Origin: Rhizobiaceae bacterium
GTDB lineage: Bacteria > Pseudomonadota > Alphaproteobacteria > Rhizobiales > Rhizobiaceae
Direction of reading: 5' to 3'
DNA length: 64,000 bases
NCBI GenBank assembly: GCA_023953845.1
Contig: JAMLJC010000001.1
Span: forward strand, 744,001 to 808,000
Numbering within the stretch: the stretch's first letter is position 1; every line of letters begins with the position of its first letter. A program made the translations under genes and the position numbers. Positions 26,999 to 34,287 of the stretch are shown one piece after another. Under the pieces are notes generated by a model. The model searched no databases and had not been told where the DNA came from. It worked only from the letters and a program-made list of their open reading frames with translations.

Positions 26999-29623
26999 TC
27001 AGGCAACGACATTCACGATCCGCTGCGGGACCACGATGACCTTGCGCGGCGGCTTGCCGTCGAGAGCCTTGACCACGGCATCGAGCGCCAGCGCCGCATT
27101 CTCCACCGCAGCTTGATCCGCGTCGCGCGCGATTGTCAAATCGCCCCGCTTCTTGCCGTTCACCTGCACTGGATAGGTGATCTCGTTGTCGACGACCAGC
27201 GCAGGGTCGAAATCCGGCCATTTCTGATTCGCCACGAGGCCTTCGCAGCCAAGAGTCGCCCAGCACTCCTCGGCCAGATGCGGCATCATCGGCGCGATCA
27301 TCCTGATCAGCATCTCCAGCGCCTCGCGGAGCGCACCTTTCGTCGCGGCATCCGTCCCCCGCGAGAGGGTTCCGGCCGGGCCATGCACGGCGTTGACGAG
27401 TTCGTAGAGGCGCGCGACGGCCTTGTTGAAGGCGAGCTTGCCGATATCCTCGCCGACGGCCTTGACGGCCTTGTGCGCGGCCTTCGAGATCGCGCCCGCC
27501 GCGCCGGAGGAAGCAGCCTCCGGCGCGACGCCCTCCAGATGCGGCGCGGCCTCGGAGACGAGACGCCAGACGCGCTGCACGAAGCGATGCGCGCCCTCGA
27601 CGCCGGCCTCCGTCCAGATCACGTCGCGATCCGGCGGCGAGTCCGACAGCATGAACCAGCGCGCCGTGTCGGCGCCGTAGCTGGCGATGATGTCGTCGGG
27701 ATCGACCACGTTCTTCTTCGACTTCGACATCTTCTCGATCGAGCCTATCTCGACCGGCGCGCCGTCCGACAACATGGTCGCGCTGCGCTGGCCGTCCGTC
27801 TCCTCGATCCGGATCTCGGCCGGCGTTACCCAGCCCTGCGGACCCTTGTAGGTCTCGTGGACAACCATGCCCTGCGTGAACAGGCCCTCGAACGGCTCCT
27901 CGACCGTATTGAGATGGCCCGTCGCCTTCATGGCGCGGGTGAAGAAGCGCGAATAGAGCAGGTGCAGGATCGCGTGCTCGATGCCGCCTATATACTGATT
28001 GACCGGCAGCCAGCCCTTCGGGCCGTCGACATGAGCGAGATCGGTCGGCTCCTCCGTGTCCCAAGGATCGGTGAAGCGCGCGAAATACCAGGACGAATCG
28101 ACGAACGTATCCATCGTATCCGTGTCGCGCCGCGCGTCCTTGCCGCATTGCGGGCAGGCGACATGCTTCCACGTCGGATGGTGGTCCAGCGGATTGCCCG
28201 GCCTGTCGAAATTGACGTCGGAAGGCAGCTCGACCGGCAGTTGATCGGCCGGCACCGGCAGGGAACCGCAATCGTCGCAATGGATGACCGGGATCGGGCA
28301 ACCCCAGTAGCGCTGGCGCGAGATCAGCCAGTCGCGCAGCCGGAACTGCACCTTGCGCTCACCCTGCGGACGCCCCTCCACCATCTGCTCGCCGAGCAGG
28401 CGCGCGACCTCGTCAAAGGCCTGCTTCGGCTTCATGCCGTCAAGGAAGCGCGAATTGATCATCACGCCGTCGTCGACATAGGCCTCGTCGCGGATTTCGA
28501 AAGTCGCGGCATCGGCGCCTTCCGGCATGACCACCGGCACGACCGGCAGACCGTATTTGCGGGCGAAGTCGAGGTCGCGCTGATCGCCGGACGGACAGCC
28601 GAAAATAGCGCCCGTGCCGTAATCCATCAGCACGAAGTTCGCGACGTAGATCGGCAGCGTCCAGGCCGGATCGAACGGATGCACGACGCGCAGACCTGTG
28701 TCGAAGCCGCGCTTCTCGGCGGTCTCCAGTTCGGCGGCGGACGTGCCGCGATGGCGGATATCCTCGATGAAGGCGGTAAGGTCGGGATTGAATTCCGCCG
28801 CCCGCTTCGCCAGCGGATGGTCCGCGGCGATCGCCATGAAGGACGCGCCGAAGATCGTATCCGGCCGCGTCGTGTAGACTTCCAGTTCGCTCTCGCCCGG
28901 AGGCGGGTTGGCGAGCGCCCAGCGGATCAGCAGGCCCTCGGACCGGCCGATCCAGTTCGACTGCATCAGCTTGACCTTCTCGGGCCAGCGGTCGAGCGTC
29001 TCAAGCCCGTCGAGCAGGTCCTGGCTCATCGAGGTGATCTTGAAGAACCATTGCGTCAGGTCGCGCTGCTCGACCAGCGCGCCGGACCGCCAGCCGCGTC
29101 CGTCAATGACCTGCTCGTTGGCGAGCACGGTCATGTCCTCGGGGTCCCAGTTGACCTTGGCCGACTTGCGCTCGACCAGCCCAGCCTTCCAGAAGTCGAG
29201 GAACATCTTCTGCTGATGCTTGTAGTAGCTCGGGTCGCAGGTGGCGAATTCGCGCGACCAGTCCCAGGAAAAGCCCAGCGTCCGCAACTGGCTCTTCATC
29301 GTCTCGATATTGGCATAGGTCCAGGCGCGCGGGTCGACCTTGTTGTCGCGCGCCGCGTTCTCGGCCGGCAGGCCGAACGCGTCCCAGCCGAACGGATGCA
29401 GGACGTTGAAGCCTATGGCGCGCTTGTAGCGCGTCAGAACGTCGCCCAGCGTATAGTTGCGGACGTGCCCCATGTGGATGCGCCCGGACGGATAGGGGAA
29501 CATTTCGAGGACGTAGTATTTCGGACGCGGGTCGTCGTTCTTCGTCTCGAAGAGCCTGGCGTCGTCCCAGGCTTTCTGCCATTTCGGTTCGGACGCGCGC
29601 GGATTGTATCGTTCGGTTGCCAT
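26999..29623 (-). CDS. leuS: Leucyl-tRNA synthetase
   Basis: This 874-aa class I synthetase charges tRNA-Leu. The ATP-binding HIGH element is in YPSGRIHMGHVRNY (about residue 42-55) and the KMSKS loop is in KMSKSKKNVVDP. The CP1 editing domain, a zinc-like CPQCG/CDDCG region and the anticodon-binding C-terminal domain are all present. The ATG at 29623 is the family start; a longer in-frame extension upstream would run antisense to yggS and is not real. It heads the leuS-lptE operon. Confidence 0.97.
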   Translation of the reverse strand: MATERYNPRASEPKWQKAWDDARLFETKNDDPRPKYYVLEMFPYPSGRIHMGHVRNYTLGDVLTRYKRAIGFNVLHPFGWDAFGLPAENAARDNKVDPRAWTYANIETMKSQLRTLGFSWDWSREFATCDPSYYKHQQKMFLDFWKAGLVERKSAKVNWDPEDMTVLANEQVIDGRGWRSGALVEQRDLTQWFFKITSMSQDLLDGLETLDRWPEKVKLMQSNWIGRSEGLLIRWALANPPPGESELEVYTTRPDTIFGASFMAIAADHPLAKRAAEFNPDLTAFIEDIRHRGTSAAELETAEKRGFDTGLRVVHPFDPAWTLPIYVANFVLMDYGTGAIFGCPSGDQRDLDFARKYGLPVVPVVMPEGADAATFEIRDEAYVDDGVMINSRFLDGMKPKQAFDEVARLLGEQMVEGRPQGERKVQFRLRDWLISRQRYWGCPIPVIHCDDCGSLPVPADQLPVELPSDVNFDRPGNPLDHHPTWKHVACPQCGKDARRDTDTMDTFVDSSWYFARFTDPWDTEEPTDLAHVDGPKGWLPVNQYIGGIEHAILHLLYSRFFTRAMKATGHLNTVEEPFEGLFTQGMVVHETYKGPQGWVTPAEIRIEETDGQRSATMLSDGAPVEIGSIEKMSKSKKNVVDPDDIIASYGADTARWFMLSDSPPDRDVIWTEAGVEGAHRFVQRVWRLVSEAAPHLEGVAPEAASSGAAGAISKAAHKAVKAVGEDIGKLAFNKAVARLYELVNAVHGPAGTLSRGTDAATKGALREALEMLIRMIAPMMPHLAEECWATLGCEGLVANQKWPDFDPALVVDNEITYPVQVNGKKRGDLTIARDADQAAVENAALALDAVVKALDGKPPRKVIVVPQRIVNVVA

Positions 29624-29749
29624 GACCGGAATTTCACTCGATATACGGGCTGACAAAGTGGCGGACCTTCGATCACGGTTTCCGTGACCCGTCAACCGGG
29701 CGGGCGCCTTTCGGGGGCGCAGAAGAGGCGAATCGAGCCGGGGTGAGGC

Positions 29750-30412
29750 ATGAGCGACGCGGTTGCGCGATTGAACGAGGTGCGCGCCAACATCGAAAAG
29801 GCGGAACGAGCGGCAAAGCGGGCGGCAGGCGGCGTGACGCTCGTCGCCGTGTCGAAGACCTTCGATGCCGGCGATATCCGGCCCGTCATCGAAGCCGGCC
29901 AGCGCATCTTCGGCGAAAACCGCGTGCAGGAGGCCATGGGTAAATGGCCGGCCCTGAAGGCGGATTTCGCCGATCTCGAACTGCACCTCATTGGCCCGCT
30001 GCAATCGAACAAGACGAAGGAGGCGGTGGCGCTGTTCGATGTGATCGAGACGGTGGATCGGGAAAAGATCGCCGCCGAACTGGCGAAGGAAATCGCCAGA
30101 CAGGGCAGGGCGCCGAAACTCTATGTGCAGGTGAATACCGGCTCGGAGCCGCAGAAGGCCGGCATCGAGCCGACCGAGGCGGTCGCCTTCGTCAGACGCT
30201 GCCGGGATGTACACGGGCTCGCAATCGAGGGGCTGATGTGCATCCCGCCGGCGGACGAGAATCCGGGACCGCATTTCGCGCTGCTCGAAAAGCTGGCGCG
30301 CGAGGCGGGCGTCGAAAAGCTCTCCATGGGCATGTCGGGAGACTACGAGACCGCGATCGCTTTCGGCGCGACCGGCGTGCGCGTCGGCAGCGCGATCTTC
30401 GGCAGCCGGTAG
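29750..30412 (+). CDS. yggS: YggS family pyridoxal-phosphate homeostasis protein
   Basis: The 220-aa protein has the PLP-binding lysine in LVAVSKTF (about residue 36), the phosphate loop elements IFGENRVQEA and HLIGPLQSNKTK, and the C-terminal LSMGMSGDYETAIAFGATGVRVGSAIFG, all typical of YggS/PLPBP. These proteins bind PLP without known catalysis and balance B6 and amino-acid pools. It is divergent from leuS. Confidence 0.95.
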   Translation: MSDAVARLNEVRANIEKAERAAKRAAGGVTLVAVSKTFDAGDIRPVIEAGQRIFGENRVQEAMGKWPALKADFADLELHLIGPLQSNKTKEAVALFDVIETVDREKIAAELAKEIARQGRAPKLYVQVNTGSEPQKAGIEPTEAVAFVRRCRDVHGLAIEGLMCIPPADENPGPHFALLEKLAREAGVEKLSMGMSGDYETAIAFGATGVRVGSAIFGSR

Positions 30413-30471
30413 CTCTTACAGCACGACGCTTTTGATCGGATCACGCGGCGCGGCGTAAGCTTTTGTTTTAC

Positions 30472-30516
30472 GCATATCGTTGTCCCAAAACCGCTGCGCA
30501 CTTTTGGGCGACATGC
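30472..30516. repeat. Rhizobial-type dispersed palindromic element
   Basis: GTCCCAAAA and CTTTTGGG flank CCGCTGCGCA, with outer GCATATCG and CGACATGC arms. I recall near-identical elements scattered between genes in Mesorhizobium-type genomes. It sits between yggS and the DMT transporter, whose stop lies 2 bases away, so it can form a hairpin at the end of that transcript. Confidence 0.7.
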
Positions 30517-30517
30517 G

Positions 30518-31417
30518 TCAGACTTCCATCACCTCCGGCGGCGCCTTCTTCAGCTTCTGCTCGCGGAAGAAGATGAAGAGGCCGGCGCCGACGATGATAG
30601 CCGCGCCGATCAGCACGTGAATCTGGGGCACGTCGCCGAAGACCAGCCAGCCGAAGACGACCGCCCAGAACAGCATCGTGTACTGAAACGGCACCACGGT
30701 CGCCGCGTCGCCATATTTCAGCGCCCGGTTGACGCAGACATGCGCCATCATCGCCACGACGCCGAGCAGGGCCAGCAGCGACAGATCGAAAGCGCTGATC
30801 GGCACCCAGCCGAAAGGCGCCGTGACGAGGCCGAGCAGCCCGGCCCCGACCATCTGCCAGAAGACGAGCGCGACATCGGGCGTGCCGCGCAGCATGCGCG
30901 ACGTTATCAGCATCATGGCAAAGGCAAGACTGCCGCCGATCGACACGATGGCGGCTGGCGACAGCGTGGCAGAAGACGGCTGCAACGCGACGAGCACGCC
31001 GCAGAAGCCGATGAAGATCGCCGTCCATCGCCGCCAGCCGACATGCTCGCCGAGGAACAGGGGCGAAAGCGCGGCAACGTAGATCGGCGCCGCCATCCAG
31101 TAGGTCATCGCATCCGCCAGCGGCAGGTACATGACCGCGAAATAGAACAGATAGACTTCGGCGGACGACACGGCGACGCGCAGGACTTGCACCATCGGGC
31201 GCTCGACCGCGAACATCGATCGCCATCCGGCTCTGGCCACCGCCGGCGAGAGCACGACGAGCGCCGCCGCGCTGCGGACCAGCAGCACCTGCCCCACCGT
31301 GTAGGTGGCGACCAGCCATTTGCCCATCGTGTCGTTGAGCGCGAACATCAGGATGCCGACGACCATCAGCAGGATGCCGAGCGGCGGGTTTGACACGTGT
31401 ATGGCTGCCGGTTTCAC
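30518..31417 (-). CDS. DMT superfamily transporter (EamA domains)
   Basis: The 299-aa protein has ten hydrophobic helices in two EamA repeats (about residues 12-145 and 158-290). The first repeat includes NDTMGKWLV and RSAAALVVL; the basic tail EQKLKK lies in the cytoplasm. EamA proteins usually export amino acids or metabolites; substrate unknown. The end of its transcript holds the palindromic repeat at 30472-30516. A 156-base spacer without a recognised feature separates its start from usg. Confidence 0.85.
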   Translation of the reverse strand: MKPAAIHVSNPPLGILLMVVGILMFALNDTMGKWLVATYTVGQVLLVRSAAALVVLSPAVARAGWRSMFAVERPMVQVLRVAVSSAEVYLFYFAVMYLPLADAMTYWMAAPIYVAALSPLFLGEHVGWRRWTAIFIGFCGVLVALQPSSATLSPAAIVSIGGSLAFAMMLITSRMLRGTPDVALVFWQMVGAGLLGLVTAPFGWVPISAFDLSLLALLGVVAMMAHVCVNRALKYGDAATVVPFQYTMLFWAVVFGWLVFGDVPQIHVLIGAAIIVGAGLFIFFREQKLKKAPPEVMEV

Positions 31418-31573
31418 GTTGCTCGATCCACTCCCCTGACGCGACGGATCGCGCCTTCCTGTGGCGAGCGGTAATGGAAGCCGTTGCCTAGGTCATGCCG
31501 CGTCGGTGAACCAGCGCCCTGAAGAGATTGGTCCAGAGAAGGACGGGATGCCTCCTCGCCGGTGCCGGCGTCG

Positions 31574-31846
31574 TCAGTGGAGGACCAGTTCCCCCGTCAC
31601 GTTGCGCCATTCGTTCGGCGCGATCAGCCGGCGGTGGGTATAGGCGATGGAGTGAAGCGGACCTTCGAGCTTCGACTTCCAGAAGTCGATGAACCGGTAG
31701 AGCACCGGAAATTTCGGCGCCAGATCGTAATCCTGCCAGATATAGGTCTGCAGCAGGTGCGGATGGTCAGGCATGTGATAGAGGATCTGGGCCGTGGTCA
31801 GCCCATAGCCCTTGAGCATCAGTTCCATTTCGGCATTGTCGCGCAT
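31574..31846 (-). CDS. usg: Usg family protein
   Basis: This 90-aa protein matches the alphaproteobacterial Usg family: KGYGLTTAQILYHMPDHPHLLQT, then WQDYDLAPKFPVLYRFIDFW and a C-terminal THRRLIAPNEWRNVTGEL. The function is unknown; in Caulobacter a homologue is encoded with trp genes. Here the insertion sequence begins about 12 bases upstream of its ATG, so its native promoter may have been displaced; transcription might come from inside the element. Confidence 0.85.
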   Translation of the reverse strand: MRDNAEMELMLKGYGLTTAQILYHMPDHPHLLQTYIWQDYDLAPKFPVLYRFIDFWKSKLEGPLHSIAYTHRRLIAPNEWRNVTGELVLH

Positions 31847-31860
31847 CGCGGTTCCCCGTG

Positions 31861-31872
31861 TGTGGACGGCCC
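31861..31872. repeat. Subterminal inverted repeat of the IS (usg side)
   Basis: TGTGGACGGCCC at this place is the exact reverse complement of GGGCCGTCCACA at 33192-33203. Twelve-base subterminal repeats mark the IS1111 group within IS110. Confidence 0.75.
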
Positions 31873-32107
31873 GTGGAATGCAAGACTCTGTATCGATGGG
31901 ATCGGTCAGGTTCAGTCATGTGTCCGGCCTTTTATCGTGGCATTGTAGCCACTGGCCCTGATGAAGTCCGCGGATGGAGAGCCAATCAATTTGTCGAGCT
32001 CAAGGCTCTGGGGGAACCTAGGCTTTGCTCCATCCCCGGTCCAACCGGTTCGCCATCATTACTCAGTCCTTCATTCCTCCGGTCGACGATTGCCGAGCCG
32101 GATTCCT

Positions 32108-33130
32108 TCAAACGGCTGCGTGCCGGTAAGTCTCCTCTCTTCTCAGAAGAGCCCACGCGACGCGGGCGGTCTTGTTGGCGATCGCTACCGACACCATGCG
32201 TGCCGGTTTGCGCTGCAAGAGCTTCGCGATCCACGGGAATGATGGAGCATCAATGCGCGCTCGTCGTATGACGGCAGTGGCGCCGACTACCAGCAATCGT
32301 CGGATTGTCCGATCGCCCTGCTTGCTGATCCGCCCTAGCCTCTCCTTTCCGCCACTACTATTTTGTCGCGGCGTTAAGCCAAGCCAAGCCGCGAACTGTC
32401 GCGCTGATTTGAATTCCTCGGCATTCCCAACCGAAGCCGCGATTGCGGCCGCCGTGAGAAAGCCGACGCCTGGGATGGTCATCAGCCTCCGAGCGGCAGC
32501 TTGGTCCCGGCACCACTGCATTATGGTGCGATCAAGCTCGGCGATCTTATTGCTCAGCTCTTCTAGCTGCATCTGAATGTGCTTGAAGGGTTGCCACGAC
32601 GGTTCAGGAAGATGGTCTTTCGCGACGTGTAAGGCTTCGAGAGCAGCTTTCAGCCCGAACTTTCCTTGAGGCGTGATGATACCGAATTCGGCCAAATGGC
32701 CTCGGAGTGCGTTGATCAGAGCCGTTCTCTGCCGCACAAAAAGATCTCGGGTCTTGTGCTGCATAAGAAGAGCCTGACGCTCGCAATTTTTCACCGGTAC
32801 GAAGCGCATGGTTGGACGGGTGACTGCCTCGCAAATCGCTTCGGCATCTGCTGCATCGTTTTTCCCGCGCTTCACATACGGCTTTACATATACCGGAGGC
32901 ATAAGCTTCACATCGAAGCCCAAGGCACCGAGTTCCCTCGCCCAGTAATGTGAAGTCGAACAAGCTTCCATGCCGACGAGGCAGGGTGGCAACTGCTCGA
33001 AGAAATGCAGGAGCTGATTTCGGCGAAGCTGCCGCCGGACAATAACATTGCCGACGTCATCGATAGCATGAACTTGAAACACGTTCTTGGCCAGATCCAG
33101 GCCGACGACAGTGATCTTCTCGAAAGTCAT
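32108..33130 (-). CDS. IS110 family transposase (IS1111 group)
   Basis: The 340-aa protein starts with VVGLDLAKNVFQVHAID (first catalytic Asp), then GMEACSTSHYW (Glu) and KRGKNDAADAEAI (two Asp), the DEDD RuvC-like nuclease set. The C-terminal Transposase_20 domain contains IPGVGFLTAAAIAASVG and the conserved Ser in NSSGGKERLGR. The ATG at 33130 is used, since the longer frame runs through the subterminal repeat. The gene looks intact. Confidence 0.93.
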   Translation of the reverse strand: MTFEKITVVGLDLAKNVFQVHAIDDVGNVIVRRQLRRNQLLHFFEQLPPCLVGMEACSTSHYWARELGALGFDVKLMPPVYVKPYVKRGKNDAADAEAICEAVTRPTMRFVPVKNCERQALLMQHKTRDLFVRQRTALINALRGHLAEFGIITPQGKFGLKAALEALHVAKDHLPEPSWQPFKHIQMQLEELSNKIAELDRTIMQWCRDQAAARRLMTIPGVGFLTAAAIAASVGNAEEFKSARQFAAWLGLTPRQNSSGGKERLGRISKQGDRTIRRLLVVGATAVIRRARIDAPSFPWIAKLLQRKPARMVSVAIANKTARVAWALLRREETYRHAAV

Positions 33131-33191
33131 GACACGGTTCCTTCTCTGAGTTGCGCAGAATGATCTTAGCATCTCGCGCGACGGGTTCGGA

Positions 33192-33203
33192 GGGCCGTCC
33201 ACA
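33192..33203. repeat. Subterminal inverted repeat of the IS (hydrolase side)
   Basis: GGGCCGTCCACA is the exact reverse complement of the sequence at 31861-31872. It lies 62 bases upstream of the transposase ATG. Confidence 0.75.
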
Positions 33204-33301
33204 TCATCAGTTTCAGTCCGGCCGCGATGACACGCGGCCATCGAAGAAATCTCCCGCGATCGATTAGGCTCCCGAATGGTTAACAAATTGCGGTGAGACG
33301 G

Positions 33302-34132
33302 CTATGCCGCGAGCAGGGCGCGCGTGAGCGGATGGTCCGCGTCGCCAAGACCGTCGACGATGGTGAAGTGGTGACGATCCGGCTCGACGACGATGGCCGT
33401 CGAGGCCCCGAGCCCGGTCCAGATATTGGCGAGCAGCGCGTTCTGCCGGATGAATTCGGCACGTTCCGCGCCGCCCGCCCAGCAGGTCACACGGACGCCC
33501 GCGGCCGGCCTTAGCAGCGCCGGGCTTTCGGCGACCGCTTCCGCCTCGTCGATATGCAGATCGTTGTTCATGGCGGTCGCCATGATCGGCCTCAGATCGT
33601 GCACGCCGGAAATGGATACCGTGTTGCGCACGCGGGAAAGCACGGCCGCCGGCAGCGGCGACGACGTGGTCAGCATGCGCGTCGCCAGATGCCCGCCGGC
33701 GGAATGGCCGGTCAGCATGACCGGCCCCTCGACCATCGCGGCTGCCGCCTCGATTCCCCGCGCCACTTCCCGCACGATCCCGGCTATGCGCACCTCGGGA
33801 CACAACGTGTAGGAAGGCATGGCGACCGCATAGCCGCTGTCGACGCAACCGGCTGCCAGATGCGACCAGACGCTCTTGTCGAAAGCCCGCCAGTAGCCGC
33901 CATGAATATAGACGACCAGCCCCGTCGGCCTCCCTTCGGGAAGGAACAGGTCGAGGCGGTTGCGCGGCCTGTCGCCATAGGCGATGTCGAGCTTCGCCCG
34001 GCCAGCCGCAGCCATGCGGTCGCGATACGCCCTGGCGGGCTCGATCCACGCAGCCGGCCAGCGATCACCCCCCGGTATGTTCACGCCGTTGGCGTAGGCG
34101 TCGTCCCAGTCGGTGATGGTGCGATGGATCAT
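33302..34132 (-). CDS. Alpha/beta hydrolase, kynurenine formamidase (arylformamidase) candidate
   Basis: This 276-aa protein has the HGGYW oxyanion motif (residues 77-81) and GHSAGG nucleophile elbow (Ser144) that mark the AFMID-type kynurenine formamidases, which turn N-formylkynurenine into kynurenine. A C-terminal HHF would hold the catalytic His. Tryptophan dioxygenase and kynureninase genes lie about 9-10 kb away and no metal-type KynB is seen, so this fills the missing step. It is divergent from the monooxygenase/reductase gene across 155 bases. The ATG at 34132 is chosen from the family start. The same fold can act on other esters, so substrate is inferred from context. Confidence 0.75.
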   Translation of the reverse strand: MIHRTITDWDDAYANGVNIPGGDRWPAAWIEPARAYRDRMAAAGRAKLDIAYGDRPRNRLDLFLPEGRPTGLVVYIHGGYWRAFDKSVWSHLAAGCVDSGYAVAMPSYTLCPEVRIAGIVREVARGIEAAAAMVEGPVMLTGHSAGGHLATRMLTTSSPLPAAVLSRVRNTVSISGVHDLRPIMATAMNNDLHIDEAEAVAESPALLRPAAGVRVTCWAGGAERAEFIRQNALLANIWTGLGASTAIVVEPDRHHFTIVDGLGDADHPLTRALLAA

Positions 34133-34287
34133 CGTCGGTCCCCCTGCTCGGCGGACAAGCGACCCGAAACGGCCCATCCTGTCAACGCCGGCGATGCCTG
34201 CCGCGGAAATCTTCAACATCGAAATTTTAGGCTTGAAATAACTACGGCAGGGTGACATCCTCATCACAAGATCAGGAGGCTGGCGCG
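34133..34287. promoter_or_regulatory. Divergent promoter region of the catabolic cluster
   Basis: This 155-base spacer separates the formamidase-like and monooxygenase genes. It holds the most AT-rich run in the area, with TTCAA (34212-34216) and TTGAA (34233-34237) as inverted half-sites, a possible binding place for the cluster's MarR regulator. A strong TCAGGAGG ribosome binding site precedes the rightward gene. No clear -10/-35 pair was seen. Confidence 0.35.

Larger units (their letters stand above)
31858..33210 (-). mobile_element. Insertion sequence, IS110 family, IS1111 group
   Basis: The element carries one DEDD-type transposase (32108-33130, leftward) and subterminal 12-bp inverted repeats at 31861-31872 and 33192-33203. 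The boundaries given assume the spacing usual for the IS1111 group (about 7 bases beyond the repeat at the left end and 3 at the right end), so they are accurate to a few bases only. About 1.35 kb fits the group. It is inserted between usg and the kynurenine-formamidase-like gene. No target duplication was seen, as expected for IS110 elements. Confidence 0.75.

Noticed and set aside
26456..29653. 1065-codon rightward open frame antisense to leuS
   Set aside because: It mirrors leuS and lptE; no motif, and the leuS protein is certain.
29624..30274. N-terminal extension of leuS to 1091 codons
   Set aside because: Antisense to yggS; the LeuRS family begins at the ATG at 29623.
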